A stretch of 64,000 bases of DNA from contig NZ_RJZE01000023.1 of NCBI RefSeq assembly GCF_003986935.1, positions 1 through 64,000 of the forward strand, written 5' to 3'. The DNA comes from Paraburkholderia kururiensis JCM 10599 = LMG 19447. GTDB lineage: Bacteria; Pseudomonadota; Gammaproteobacteria; Burkholderiales; Burkholderiaceae. The first letter of the stretch is position 1; each line of letters begins with the position of its first letter. Made by a program: the position numbers and the translations under genes. Of this stretch, positions 16,920 through 26,412 are shown in pieces. The notes below the pieces were generated by a model. The model ran no database searches and had not been told where the DNA came from. It was given only the letters and a program-made list of their open reading frames with translations.

Positions 16920-17279
16920 TCAGGCCGCAACGGCGGCTTTCACCTGCTGGACGACAGCAGCAAAAGCAGCCTTGTCGAACACAGCCATGTCGGCCAGCAC
17001 CTTGCGGTCGAGTTCGATCGACGCCTTCTTCAGGCCGTTGATGAACACGCTGTACGTCATGTCGTGCTGACGCACCGCTGCGTTGATACGCGTGATCCAC
17101 AGTGCGCGGAACACACGTTTCTTGTTGCGACGGTCGCGGTAGGCGTACTGGCCTGCGCGCATGACCGCCTGCTTGGCGATGCGATAGACGTTATTGCGGC
17201 GGCCGCGGTAACCCTTGGCCAGCTTGATGATCTTCTTGTGACGGGCCCGTGCGGTAACCCCACGTTTGACTCGAGGCAT
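16920..17279 (-). CDS. rplT: 50S ribosomal protein L20
   Basis: 119 residues, starting MPRVKRGVTARARHKKIIKL, exactly the L20 N-terminus. It is highly basic and binds 23S rRNA early in large-subunit assembly. In many bacteria L20 represses the rpmI-rplT transcript by binding its leader. It sits 29 bp after rpmI in the standard infC-rpmI-rplT order. Confidence 0.98.
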   Translation of the reverse strand: MPRVKRGVTARARHKKIIKLAKGYRGRRNNVYRIAKQAVMRAGQYAYRDRRNKKRVFRALWITRINAAVRQHDMTYSVFINGLKKASIELDRKVLADMAVFDKAAFAAVVQQVKAAVAA

Positions 17280-17308
17280 GTTTCGCTCCTATGAGTATCG
17301 GTTGAGGG

Positions 17309-17506
17309 TTACGCGAACGGCAGCATTGCGCGCACGGAGTTCAGATCGGAATCATGAACGGCCGTAGCGCCACGCAGGTGCCGCTTGTTCTTGGTGGTCT
17401 TCTTCGTCAGGATGTGGCGCTTGAAGGCTTGACCGCGCTTGACGGTACCACCCGGACGCACCACGAAGCGCTTCGCAGCGCTCTTCTTGGTCTTCATCTT
17501 GGGCAT
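17309..17506 (-). CDS. rpmI: 50S ribosomal protein L35
   Basis: 65 residues from [14 protein letters not shown], the conserved L35 N-terminus; the frame is open 21 codons further upstream but that part is not L35-like. The C-terminus Ala-Met-Leu-Pro-Phe-Ala is also typical. It lies between infC and rplT. Confidence 0.97.
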
Positions 17507-17817
17507 GACAGACAACTCCATTATTTGATGGACATGGGTGTGCGGTTGGCTCGCGAACGCCCGATGCAAAAGCCCGGGACCATCGTTTGCCCTTCACCCG
17601 CCCTTCGAAACCCACTCCACTTGGTATGCAGCCGGCCGGTGATGCTGGCCGCCGCTTTCAGGAAAAACGCCCGTCGCCGCACCGATCACTGAGATCGACA
17701 CAGGATGCGGGCGCCGTTCCGGAACCTGCTGGCGCGAAGCGTCTAACGACGATCCGCGCACTAACCTGCTTCGCACGGCAGCGAAGTGCCTTGCGGCACA
17801 TCGCGCTTGCCCTGCGC
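17507..17817 (-). other. 311-bp infC-rpmI intergenic leader
   Basis: No gene seen on either strand. The length is unusual for the infC-rpmI junction. It would serve as the rpmI-rplT leader, and L20-binding leader RNAs are known here in other bacteria, but I could not identify a specific fold by eye. Confidence 0.4.
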
Positions 17818-18339
17818 TTACTTCTTCTTCTTGGGAGCGAGCACCATAATCATCTGGCGCCCTTCCATTTTCGGCATCTGCTCGACCTGCCCCACCTCGT
17901 CGAGGTCAGTACGCAGGCGCTCCAGCATGCGCATACCGATTTCCTGGTGAGCCATTTCGCGGCCACGGAAACGCAACGTGATCTTCGTCTTGTCGCCGTC
18001 TTCGAGGAAGCGGACGAGGTTGCGCAGCTTGACGTGGTAATCGCCGTCATCGGTCCCGGGGCGGAACTTCACTTCCTTGACCTGGATGACCTTTTGCTTG
18101 AGCTTCGCCTCGTGCTGCTTCTTCGCTTCCTGGTACTTGAACTTGCCATAGTCCATCAGGCGGCACACCGGAGGCACTGCCTGCGGGGCAATTTCTACCA
18201 GGTCGAGATCCTGTTGTTCCGACAGACGGAAAGCATCTGCAAGCTTCACGATGCCGAGCGGCTCGTTATCGACTCCGACGAGACGCACCTCGGGCGCGGT
18301 AATTTCGCCGTTGATGCGATGCGACTTTTCAGTAGCGAT
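17818..18339 (-). CDS. infC: Translation initiation factor IF-3, apparent ATC start
   Basis: 173 residues when read from ATC at 18339. The reading IATEKSHRINGEITAPEVRL begins 9 nt after an AGAGGAAAC ribosome site and covers the conserved N-domain start (Arg-Ile-Asn-Gly-Glu-Ile). The first GTG would lose that segment, and no ATG lies in frame upstream. IF-3 genes typically use a rare start (AUU in E. coli) that lets IF-3 repress its own translation by discriminating against non-canonical starts. The C-domain (Lys-Val-Lys-Leu-Arg-Asn-Leu-Val-Arg-Phe-Leu) is intact. It lies 49 bp after thrS. Confidence 0.95.
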   Translation of the reverse strand: MATEKSHRINGEITAPEVRLVGVDNEPLGIVKLADAFRLSEQQDLDLVEIAPQAVPPVCRLMDYGKFKYQEAKKQHEAKLKQKVIQVKEVKFRPGTDDGDYHVKLRNLVRFLEDGDKTKITLRFRGREMAHQEIGMRMLERLRTDLDEVGQVEQMPKMEGRQMIMVLAPKKKK

Positions 18340-18388
18340 GTTACGTTTCCTCTAAAAATTAAAAAAACGAGCCGCGCTGCCAGGTGGC

Positions 18389-20296
18389 TTACCTGAACGC
18401 CTGCAGGTCTTCACGCAGGCGTTCAACGAAGGCATCGACCGGCATCACACCGAGATCGACACCGCCACGGGCACGCACGGCTACCGTTTGCGCTTCACGC
18501 TCCTTGTCGCCGACCACCAGCAGGTACGGGACCTTTTCGAGCGTGTGTTCGCGTATTTTATAGCTAATTTTCTCGTTGCGCAAATCGGCCTCTACTCTAA
18601 CCCCTTGTTTTTGCAACGTTTGGGCCAATTTTTGCGCATATTCGGCCTGACTTTCAGCAATATTCATCACAACCACCTGCATCGGAGCCAGCCAGGCAGG
18701 CATCGCGCCGGCATGGTGCTCGATCAGGATCCCGAGGAAGCGCTCCATTGATCCGAGGATTGCCCGGTGCAGCATGATCGGGCGACGGCGGCTGTTGTCC
18801 TCGGCCACGTACTCGGCGCCAAGGCGCTCCGGCAGCACCATGTCGAGCTGCAGCGTGCCGCACTGCCACGAGCGGCCGAGCGCGTCCTTGATGTGGTATT
18901 CGACCTTCGGACCGTAGAACGCGCCTTCACCCGGCAGCTCTTCCCACCTCACACCGCAGGCCGTGAGCGCGCGGCGCAGGCCGTCCTCTGCGCGATCCCA
19001 CGTTTCGTCCGTGCCAGCGCGCGAGTCCGGACGCAGCGACAGCTTGATGTCGATGTGATCGAAGCCAAAATCCTTGTACACGCTCATGGCGAGCGTGTTG
19101 AAAGCGATCGACTCGCTGATGAACTGATCTTCCGTGCAAAAGATGTGTGCATCGTCCTGCACGAAGCCGCGCACGCGCATGAGCCCGTGCAGCGCGCCGG
19201 AAGCCTCGTTGCGATGGCACGAGCCGAATTCCGCGTAACGCAGCGGCAGATCGCGGTACGACCGCAAGCCATGATTGAATACCTGCACGTGGCCCGGGCA
19301 GTTCATCGGCTTGATGGCGTAGTCGCGCTTTTCCGACTCCGTCGTGAACATGTTTTCACGATAGTTCTGCCAGTGGCCGGACGCTTCCCAGAGCGAGCGG
19401 TCCATGATCATCGGCGTCTTGATCTCGAGATAGCCGGCCTCGGCCACGCGGCGGCGCATGTACTGCTCCACCTGCTGCCAGAGCGTCCAGCCGCGCGGAT
19501 GCCAGAACACCATGCCGGGCGACTCGTCCTGCATGTGGAACAGGTCCAACTGCTTGCCGAGCTTGCGGTGGTCGCGTTTCTCCGCCTCTTCGAGCATGTG
19601 CAGGTACGCGTCCTGTTCTTCCTTCTTCGCCCAGGCCGTGCCGTAGATGCGCTGCAACTGCTCGTTCTTCGCGTCGCCGCGCCAGTAGGCGCCCGCCACC
19701 TTCATGAGCTTGAAGACCTTGAGCTTGCCCGTGGACGGCACGTGCGGGCCGCGGCAAAGATCCGTGAACCCACCATGCGAATAGAGCTTGATCTCGTCGC
19801 TTGAGGGAATCGATCCGATGATCTCGGCCTTGTACTTCTCGCCGATGCTCTTGAAGTAGTCGACCGCCTCGTCGCGTGAGACGACGCGACGCGTAACCGG
19901 CTCGTCCTTCTTTGCGAGCTCCTGCATACGCTTTTCGATCTTCTCGAGATCCTCAGGCGTGAAGGGACGGCTGTACGCGAAGTCGTAATAGAAGCCGTTG
20001 TCGATCACCGGTCCGATCGTGACCTGAGCTTCCGGGTAAAGCTCCTTCACCGCGTACGCCAACAGGTGTGCCGTGGAGTGGCGAATGATGTCGAGACCGT
20101 CGGGGTCCTTCTCCGTGACGATCGCAAGCGACGCATCGCGGTCGATGAGCGCCGACGTATCGACGAGCTCGCCATCGACCTTGCCGCCGAGCGCCGCCTT
20201 CGCGAGACCGGGGCCGATCGACGCGGCCACTTCGGCGACCGTCACGGGATGATCGTACTGTCGAACAGAACCGTCGGGCAGACGTATCGAAACCAT
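18389..20296 (-). CDS. thrS: Threonyl-tRNA synthetase
   Basis: 635 residues from MVSIRLPDGSVRQY. Domains in order: N-terminal TGS (residues 1-61), the SAD editing domain with His-Ser-Thr-Ala-His-Leu-Leu near residue 73, the class II catalytic core, and the C-terminal anticodon-binding domain. An ATG four codons upstream exists, but the GGAG it contains is well spaced as ribosome site for the chosen start at 20296. First gene of the thrS-infC-rpmI-rplT-pheST-ihfA block. Confidence 0.97.
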   Translation of the reverse strand: MVSIRLPDGSVRQYDHPVTVAEVAASIGPGLAKAALGGKVDGELVDTSALIDRDASLAIVTEKDPDGLDIIRHSTAHLLAYAVKELYPEAQVTIGPVIDNGFYYDFAYSRPFTPEDLEKIEKRMQELAKKDEPVTRRVVSRDEAVDYFKSIGEKYKAEIIGSIPSSDEIKLYSHGGFTDLCRGPHVPSTGKLKVFKLMKVAGAYWRGDAKNEQLQRIYGTAWAKKEEQDAYLHMLEEAEKRDHRKLGKQLDLFHMQDESPGMVFWHPRGWTLWQQVEQYMRRRVAEAGYLEIKTPMIMDRSLWEASGHWQNYRENMFTTESEKRDYAIKPMNCPGHVQVFNHGLRSYRDLPLRYAEFGSCHRNEASGALHGLMRVRGFVQDDAHIFCTEDQFISESIAFNTLAMSVYKDFGFDHIDIKLSLRPDSRAGTDETWDRAEDGLRRALTACGVRWEELPGEGAFYGPKVEYHIKDALGRSWQCGTLQLDMVLPERLGAEYVAEDNSRRRPIMLHRAILGSMERFLGILIEHHAGAMPAWLAPMQVVVMNIAESQAEYAQKLAQTLQKQGVRVEADLRNEKISYKIREHTLEKVPYLLVVGDKEREAQTVAVRARGGVDLGVMPVDAFVERLREDLQAFR

Positions 20297-20380
20297 TGCG
20301 TTCTCCATGTGCCGGCCGGCGGCACGTCAACAGGTGAAAGACAGAAACCCTACGCGGACCGGCAACGAAACCAGGGCAAA

Positions 20381-20414
20381 AAAAATGCGGCCCCGCTTTC
20401 GAGGGGCCGCATTC
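20381..20414 (-). terminator. Intrinsic terminator upstream of thrS
   Basis: On the minus strand AATGCGGCCCC pairs with GGGGCCGCATT, followed by seven U. It ends transcription from the tRNA-Val side and separates it from thrS, whose promoter must lie in the 85 bp that follow. The 195 bp between this terminator and tRNA-Val show nothing else. Confidence 0.9.
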
Positions 20415-20609
20415 ACATTTCGAACCAGACTACACGGCGAAATACAGAGGCGAAAGGGGTCCTCGACTAGCGTCGCTCCGAAGTAGTTTCGGTAAACGTT
20501 CGCGGTGTCATAACCGTATTCGCCTTATGCGCAAGAGCGCGTGCACTGCCGTTTGTACTGCTGCTTATACCGCATGAAACCCGATACATGACCAGGCTTC
20601 CGATTTCGT

Positions 20610-20686
20610 TGGTAGGCTCGATTGGACTCGAACCAACGACCCCCACCATGTCAAGGTGGTGCTCTAACCAGCTGAGCTACGAGCCT
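20610..20686 (-). tRNA. tRNA-Val(GAC)
   Basis: 77-nt cloverleaf with acceptor AGGCTCG/CGAGCCT, discriminator A and encoded CCA. The anticodon stem is CCACC/GGTGG with loop TTGACAT, so the anticodon is GAC (valine). It lies between relA and thrS on the same strand. Confidence 0.95.
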
Positions 20687-20756
20687 GAAGAAGCTGAAAT
20701 TATATGGAGTACCGGAACACTTGGCAAGCACTTTTATGCGGCGACATGAAAACGCC

Positions 20757-22979
20757 TCATGCCTTGCGCGCGGCCCGCACCACGCCCTGCACCTCTCCCA
20801 GCAGGGTGCACGCACGCTGGATTTGCGCCGCGCTCGACACCTCGACGGTGAACTGCATGAAAGCCGCGTTTCGCCGCGACTGCGTCTTCACGCCGATCAC
20901 GTTGATCTTCTCGCGCGCGAACACTTCGGAGATGTCGCGCAGCAGCCCCTGGCGGTCGCCCGCCTCGATCGTGAGATCCACGGGATAGACGGACTGTCCG
21001 CGCCCGCTCAGCACGTCCGCGGACCACGTGGTCTGCAGCACGCGCTCAGGCGCGCGCTCGGCCATGCGGCGAAACGTGGGGCAATCCGTGCGATGGATCG
21101 ACATGCCTTTGCCGCGCGTGACGAAGCCGCTGATGTCGTCGGGCGGTGCCGGACGGCAGCATCGCGCGAGCTGCGTGAGCAGCGCGTCCACGCCTACCAC
21201 GAGCACGCCGGTGGATGCGCCATGCGCGACGCTCGCCCCGCTCGCGCGCTTCGTGATCTGCTCGGGCGTTTCCGTTTCCGGCTCGGGCGGCGGCGCGTCC
21301 TGCAACGCCTGCTCCACCTGACGCAGGCTGAACTCTTCCTTGCCGACCACGGAGAACAGATCGTCGGTCGACTTGAACCCAAGCTTGGCCGCGAGCTGGT
21401 CCAGATTGACCGAGGTCTTGCCCTCGCGCTGCAGCGTCTTTTCCACCATTGCGCGGCCAGACGCGATGTTCTCTTCGTGCTCGATCGCGTTGAACCACGC
21501 GCGCACCTTCTGACGTGCACGCGGGCTTTGCAGATAGCCGAGCTGCGGGTTGAGCCAGTCGCGTGACGGCCCGCCCTCCTTCACCGCGATGACCTCGACC
21601 GTCTGACCGTTCTGCAGCGGCGTGTTGAGCGGCACCATCGCGCCGTCGACACGCGCGCCGCGACAGCGGTGCCCCAGCTCGCTGTGCAGGTGATACGCGA
21701 AGTCGAGGGGCGTTGCGCCCTGCGGCAGCGCGATCACGCGCGCCTGCGGCGTCATCACGTAGATGTGGTCGTCCTCGAAGGTAGCCTGGCGCAACTGGTC
21801 CCACGGCTGGCGGCCGTCGGACACGTCGTCTTTCCACGCGAGCAGTTGGCGCAGCCATGCGATCTTCTCGTCGTAGCGGTCGCTCGCGCTGAACTGACCG
21901 CCATAACCACGCACGCCCGCTTCCTTGTAGCGCCAGTGGGCGGCCACACCGTATTCGGCGAACTGGTGCATCTCGTGCGTGCGGATCTGCACTTCGAACG
22001 CGCGCCCGTCGTCGCCGATCACGACCGTATGCAGCGACTTGTAGCCGTTCGGCTTCGGCCGGGAGATGTAGTCGTCGAACTCTCTCGGCACCGGTTGCCA
22101 CAGGTTGTGCACGATGCCGAGCACGGTGTAGCAATCCTTGATGTCGGGAACGATGACGCGAAACGCGCGCACGTCGTAGAGTTCGGCGAAATCGAGCTCC
22201 TTGCCGCGCATCTTGCGCCAGATGCTGTAGATGTGCTTCGGCCGCCCCGACACCTCCGCGTCGATGTGCGCGGCGGCAAGCTCGGCGCGCAGGCGGTCGA
22301 TGGCCTGCGTGACGTAGCTCTCGCGCTCCACGCGTTTCTCGTCGAGCAGCTTCGCGATGCGCTTGTAGGTCTCGGGCTCTTCGAAGCGGAACGCGAGGTC
22401 CTCGAGCTCCCACTTCAACTGCCAGATGCCGAGCCGGTTCGCAAGCGGCGCGTAGATTTCGAGCGTCTCGCGCGCCACGTCGGGCGACGGCGTGAGCTTC
22501 GCCGCCGCGTAGTAGCGCAGCGACTGCAGCCGCGAGGCGAGCCGGATCAGCACGACACGGATGTCCTGCGCGAACGCGAGCAACATCTTGCGCAACGCTT
22601 CGACCTGCGCGCGACGCGCGGCCTGCGCGTCGCGACCGGCCTCGGGCATCGCATTCTGAGCGGCGCGCATGCTGACGGTGCCGAGCCTCAACAGCTTGCG
22701 CACGTCCGCAACGAGCTGCGAAACCTCTTCGCCGAAGCGTTCGGCCAGAATGCGCTCGGGGTCCGACAGATACGGCGTGAGCGCGAAGAGCGCCGCCGCC
22801 AGCACCGCGGGCGAATCGACGTTGAGCTTGCCCATGATCGATGCCGTCCCCGCCGCATGCTCGATCAGTGATTCGCCGGACGGCAGTCGCGCGTCACCGG
22901 CGGTCTCGCGCACGAACGCGAGCGCATCGTCGATGGACGGCACCGGACTCGTGGTGGTGGGGAGATTGTCGCGACTCAT
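20757..22979 (-). CDS. relA: GTP pyrophosphokinase RelA
   Basis: 740 residues from MSRDNLPTTTS (an ATG six codons upstream is possible). It makes (p)ppGpp on amino-acid starvation. In order: a pseudo-hydrolase domain in which the HDxxED motif is absent (the site reads Ala-Leu-Phe-Ala-Leu-Thr-Pro-Tyr-Leu-Ser-Asp); the synthetase domain with Tyr-Asp-Val-Arg-Ala-Phe-Arg-Val-Ile-Val and Lys-Pro-Asn-Gly-Tyr-Lys-Ser-Leu-His; TGS; a helical/zinc-finger part (Cys-Cys-Arg-Pro-Ala-Pro); and ACT. The missing hydrolase residues point to RelA rather than SpoT. Confidence 0.95.
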   Translation of the reverse strand: MSRDNLPTTTSPVPSIDDALAFVRETAGDARLPSGESLIEHAAGTASIMGKLNVDSPAVLAAALFALTPYLSDPERILAERFGEEVSQLVADVRKLLRLGTVSMRAAQNAMPEAGRDAQAARRAQVEALRKMLLAFAQDIRVVLIRLASRLQSLRYYAAAKLTPSPDVARETLEIYAPLANRLGIWQLKWELEDLAFRFEEPETYKRIAKLLDEKRVERESYVTQAIDRLRAELAAAHIDAEVSGRPKHIYSIWRKMRGKELDFAELYDVRAFRVIVPDIKDCYTVLGIVHNLWQPVPREFDDYISRPKPNGYKSLHTVVIGDDGRAFEVQIRTHEMHQFAEYGVAAHWRYKEAGVRGYGGQFSASDRYDEKIAWLRQLLAWKDDVSDGRQPWDQLRQATFEDDHIYVMTPQARVIALPQGATPLDFAYHLHSELGHRCRGARVDGAMVPLNTPLQNGQTVEVIAVKEGGPSRDWLNPQLGYLQSPRARQKVRAWFNAIEHEENIASGRAMVEKTLQREGKTSVNLDQLAAKLGFKSTDDLFSVVGKEEFSLRQVEQALQDAPPPEPETETPEQITKRASGASVAHGASTGVLVVGVDALLTQLARCCRPAPPDDISGFVTRGKGMSIHRTDCPTFRRMAERAPERVLQTTWSADVLSGRGQSVYPVDLTIEAGDRQGLLRDISEVFAREKINVIGVKTQSRRNAAFMQFTVEVSSAAQIQRACTLLGEVQGVVRAARKA

Positions 22980-23109
22980 GATGCTTTGACCCGGCAATCA
23001 TGCCGGGCTGGAACGATGAAACCGCCATGCGGCAGCCGAAGCTTCCGCACAGTCAATTGCAGGGCAACAAACCGCAGCCGCTTGCGCCGCGGGCTGCCCC
23101 GCCCAACCG

Positions 23110-23463
23110 TCAGCTACGCTGCGCCGCCACCACGACCACTTCCACGAGGCACGCCGGGTTCGCGAGCTTCGCTTCCACCGTGGCACGCGGCGGCGTGGCG
23201 CCCGGCACGACCCACGTGTCCCACACGGCGTTCATGCCGGGAAAGTTGGCCATGTCGGAGATGAAGATCTGTACCGAAAGCAGATGCGACTTGTCGCTGT
23301 TCACTTCGGCAAGCAGGCGGTCGATGTGGTCGAGCACCTCGCGGGTCTGGCCGGTGATGTCCTGCTTCGTGTCTTCGGCGATCTGGCCGGCCAGGTACAC
23401 GGTACCGTTGTGCACGGCGATTTCCGAGAGACGCGGGCCGACGTGGTGACGATTGACTGCCAT
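23110..23463 (-). CDS. RidA/YjgF-family protein
   Basis: 117 residues from MAVNRHHVGPRLSE after a good ACAGGAAAC ribosome site; the frame extends 31 codons further but without family similarity. It has the YjgF pattern: Val-Tyr-Leu-Ala-Gly-Gln-Ile-Ala-Glu-Asp and a Pro-Pro-Arg-Ala-Thr-Val-Glu-Ala C-terminal motif. The Arg in 'Arg-Ala-Thr' is the residue RidA enzymes use to hydrolyse reactive enamine/imine intermediates. This subgroup differs from canonical RidA, so the exact substrate is uncertain. It lies 130 bp downstream of relA's start, separately transcribed. Confidence 0.88.
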   Translation of the reverse strand: MAVNRHHVGPRLSEIAVHNGTVYLAGQIAEDTKQDITGQTREVLDHIDRLLAEVNSDKSHLLSVQIFISDMANFPGMNAVWDTWVVPGATPPRATVEAKLANPACLVEVVVVAAQRS

Positions 23464-23575
23464 AAGGTTTCCTGTTGGTGTGGTGAAGGTGGCACGCTGC
23501 GGCAATGGCGCAGCGCCATGCGCGGCCGCCTGCCTCGCGCAGGCGTGTAATCGCATATTATGACCCGAGCGCGGC

Positions 23576-24451
23576 TCAGCCGATCAGGAAACGTCGCGCG
23601 ATAGCGATCTGGTCAGGTGCAAGAAAGGCCGGCGCATGGCCCGCACCGGCAATTTCGACGCTCGCAACAGCCTTCCCTTCGCTGACCATGCGCGCCACCG
23701 TCTCATGCGAAAGCAGATCCGACTGCTCGCCGCGCACGACGAGCATGCGCCCCGGGAAGGCCGCGAGCGAGCGCCAGAGTATCGATTCGCCGAGCGCGTT
23801 CTGCTCGGGCGTCGTGGCGCCGAACGGCTGGGCGATGCGCGGGTCGTAACGGAATGCCCAGGCGCCGTCCACTTCGTGAAGGAGCGGCGTGTTGATCTCG
23901 CGCCACTCCTCCTGCGTGAGCGGGCCGAACGACTGCGCGAGCAACGCGGCATGATCAATGCCCTGCTGCAGCGTTTCGAAGCGCGCTGGCTTGCCGAGAT
24001 ACTCGCCGATGCGAGCCAGCGCCTGCGGCTCGATATGAGGACCGACGTCGTTGACGATCATCTTGCCGATGGGTGAGTCGGGCAGGCCCGCCAGGGCGAG
24101 GCCGATCAGCCCGCCCATCGAAGTGCCGAACCAGTCCACTTTTTCAGCGCCCGTGCGCGCGATCAGCGTGACCATGTCGGCAACGTACTGCGCGACGCCG
24201 TAACCCATCGGGTCGGCGAGCCACGACGAGAGGCCGCGGCCCACCACGTCGGGGCACACCACGCGATAGGTGTCGCTCACCGCGGCCGCGAGCCGGTCGA
24301 AGTCACGGCCCGAACGCGTGAGCCCGTGCACGCAGACAAGCACGCGCGGGTTCGCGGGGTCGCCCCATTCGGTGTAGGCCATGCGGTGCAGACCGCCGGG
24401 GCTGATGCATTGAACGAAGCGCTGGCGCAAGGCGGTAGACGTAGCGGTCAT
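23576..24451 (-). CDS. Alpha/beta-fold hydrolase
   Basis: 291 residues from MTATSTALRQRFVQ. The oxyanion region is Val-Cys-Val-His-Gly-Leu-Thr-Arg-Ser-Gly-Arg-Asp-Phe. The nucleophile elbow is Gly-Thr-Ser-Met-Gly-Gly, and the catalytic His is in Gly-Ala-Gly-His-Ala-Pro-Ala. All triad positions appear intact. A longer frame (49 codons) lacks similarity. Substrate is not predictable from sequence. It lies about 110 bp upstream of the RidA start on the same strand. Confidence 0.85.
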   Translation of the reverse strand: MTATSTALRQRFVQCISPGGLHRMAYTEWGDPANPRVLVCVHGLTRSGRDFDRLAAAVSDTYRVVCPDVVGRGLSSWLADPMGYGVAQYVADMVTLIARTGAEKVDWFGTSMGGLIGLALAGLPDSPIGKMIVNDVGPHIEPQALARIGEYLGKPARFETLQQGIDHAALLAQSFGPLTQEEWREINTPLLHEVDGAWAFRYDPRIAQPFGATTPEQNALGESILWRSLAAFPGRMLVVRGEQSDLLSHETVARMVSEGKAVASVEIAGAGHAPAFLAPDQIAIARRFLIG

Positions 24452-24782
24452 CGTGAGGTCCTGTCCTGGCAGAAGACTGTCGGGGCCGGGCCCGCTGCGG
24501 CGCCGGCGGCACGAGTCCGATTGTAGACGGCGGGGAACCGCACCAACGCGTTTTTCAAGGAAAGCGCGACGAGCGTCACACGCAACGCGACCGCCCAAAC
24601 ACCGCGGGCGGAACGCTCTTTCCGAACGTTCCGCCCGCTTCGAATCGATTTACCGAACAAGGGTCACGTTTCGCCGACATAACCTCACGCAACCTCAAAC
24701 GACCACACAGCCCCGCCTGCAAGCGACCGCGGCGACCACAGCAACCCACCATCAGGCCGCTTTTCGCCAACCGTGATACCGC
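24452..24782. other. Intergenic stretch with a GC hairpin
   Basis: No gene seen in this 331-bp gap. A perfect 12-bp stem, GCGGGCGGAACG and its complement, lies at 24604-24638 with an 11-nt loop. It stands about 145 nt past the scoB stop and may be its terminator, although the following U-run is weak. Confidence 0.5.
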
Positions 24783-25424
24783 TCAGCTCACCGCGCTCAC
24801 GTCGAGCGGGGCGCCCGTCTTCGCCGCGATCTCGTCCACCGTCACGCCAGGCGCGAGTTCGGCGAGCCGCAAACCGTCTTCGGTCACGTCGATCACGCCG
24901 AGGTCGGTGATGAGGAGATCCACCACGCCCACGCCCGTGAGCGGCAGCGAGCATTCATCGACGATCTTGTGCTGATCGCCCTTCGCCACGTGCTCCATCA
25001 GCACGACCACGCGCTTCACGCCGGCCACGAGGTCCATGGCGCCACCCATGCCCTTGATCATCTTGCCCGGAATCATCCAGTTCGCGAGGTCGCCGCTCTT
25101 GCTCACCTGCATGGCGCCGAGAATCGCCAGGTTGATGTGGCCGCCGCGGATCATGGCGAACGAGTCCGCCGACGAGAAGATCGACGAGCCGGGCAGCGTC
25201 GTCACCGTCTGCTTGCCTGCGTTGATGAGGTCGGCGTCCACTTCGTCGTCCGTGGGCGACGGCCCGATGCCGAGCAGCCCGTTCTCCGACTGCAGCCACA
25301 CCTCGACGCCCGCGGGCACGTGGTTGGCCACCAGCGTCGGCAGACCGATGCCGAGGTTCACATAGAAACCGTCCTGCAGTTCCTTCGCCGCGCGCGCGGC
25401 CATTTCATCGCGATTCCATGCCAT
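24783..25424 (-). CDS. scoB: 3-oxoacid (succinyl-CoA:acetoacetate) CoA-transferase subunit B
   Basis: 213 residues from MAWNRDEMAARAAK. CoA-transferase family I, beta subunit. The catalytic glutamate is Glu47 in Gln-Ser-Glu-Asn-Gly-Leu-Leu-Gly, and a GxGGAMDLV loop follows. With subunit A it moves CoA between succinyl-CoA and acetoacetate, in ketone-body and amino-acid breakdown. It starts two bases after the scoA stop, so the two are translationally coupled. Confidence 0.93.
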   Translation of the reverse strand: MAWNRDEMAARAAKELQDGFYVNLGIGLPTLVANHVPAGVEVWLQSENGLLGIGPSPTDDEVDADLINAGKQTVTTLPGSSIFSSADSFAMIRGGHINLAILGAMQVSKSGDLANWMIPGKMIKGMGGAMDLVAGVKRVVVLMEHVAKGDQHKIVDECSLPLTGVGVVDLLITDLGVIDVTEDGLRLAELAPGVTVDEIAAKTGAPLDVSAVS

Positions 25425-25426
25425 GG

Positions 25427-26131
25427 TCAGACTCCTTTTGCGCGCACGACGCGTTGTTCGATGCGTTTTTCCGGATGCGCATTGAGCACGATGCGCTGCA
25501 CGAAGATGCCGGGCGTGTGGATCGCATCCGGATCGAGTTCGCCCGTCTCCACGATCTCCTCGACCTCGGCCACCGTGATGCGGCCGGCCATCGCGCACAT
25601 CGGGTTGAAGTTGCGCGCCGTGCGGCGATAGACGAGGTTGCCGGCCTTGTCCGCCTTCCACGCCTTCACGAGCGCGACGTCGGCGGTGAGCGAATGCTCG
25701 AGCACGTAATGGTTGTCGCCGAACTGGCGGGTTTCCTTGCCCTCGGCAATCAGCGTGCCGTAGCCGGTGTTGGTGAAGAAGGCCGGAATGCCGGCGCCGC
25801 CCGCCCGCAGTTTTTCGGCGAGCGTGCCTTGCGGCGTGAATTCGAGTTCCAGTTCGCCCGCGAGGTACTGCCGTTCGAATTCCTTGTTCTCGCCCACGTA
25901 CGACGAGATCATCTTCCTGATCTGCCGCGTTTCGAGCAGCAGGCCGAGGCCGAAACCGTCCACGCCCGCGTTGTTGCTGATGCAGGTGATGCCCTTAACG
26001 CCCGAATCGCGCAGCGCGCCGATCAGCGCCTCCGGAATGCCGCACAGGCCGAAGCCGCCCACGGCGAACGTCTGCCCGTCCTTGACGATGCCTTCGAGCG
26101 CGGCAGCCGCGCTCCCATAGACCTTGTTCAT
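25427..26131 (-). CDS. scoA: 3-oxoacid (succinyl-CoA:acetoacetate) CoA-transferase subunit A
   Basis: 234 residues from MNKVYGSAAAALEG. CoA-transferase family I, alpha subunit. The Val-Gly-Gly-Phe-Gly-Leu-Cys-Gly-Ile-Pro loop near residue 30 binds CoA, and Asn-Asn-Ala-Gly follows. First gene of scoAB. The divergent PAS-LuxR regulator 281 bp away is the obvious candidate controller. Confidence 0.93.
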   Translation of the reverse strand: MNKVYGSAAAALEGIVKDGQTFAVGGFGLCGIPEALIGALRDSGVKGITCISNNAGVDGFGLGLLLETRQIRKMISSYVGENKEFERQYLAGELELEFTPQGTLAEKLRAGGAGIPAFFTNTGYGTLIAEGKETRQFGDNHYVLEHSLTADVALVKAWKADKAGNLVYRRTARNFNPMCAMAGRITVAEVEEIVETGELDPDAIHTPGIFVQRIVLNAHPEKRIEQRVVRAKGV

Positions 26132-26412
26132 CAGTTTGTCCCTTCCTCAATGGAAACCCGAAAACCGGATCGGCGCAGTGCGCGGCAAAACTCGCCGGCA
26201 GCCAGTTGGCAAACGCCATTCTAGCCACACGGCGGCATGCCGTTGCAGCAGGCCGAATGGACATCCGGCCGTGCGCCTCACGCCGGCGCGGCGCCTTGCA
26301 GGGCAACGCTCGCCGCGCTCTTCTCGTTTGCCGCAAAGGGTACGATGCCGCGGTGTTGCGGCACAATACGCAAAAATACATAAGTAACCTCACCACCGTG
26401 GCGGCTTCGCCC

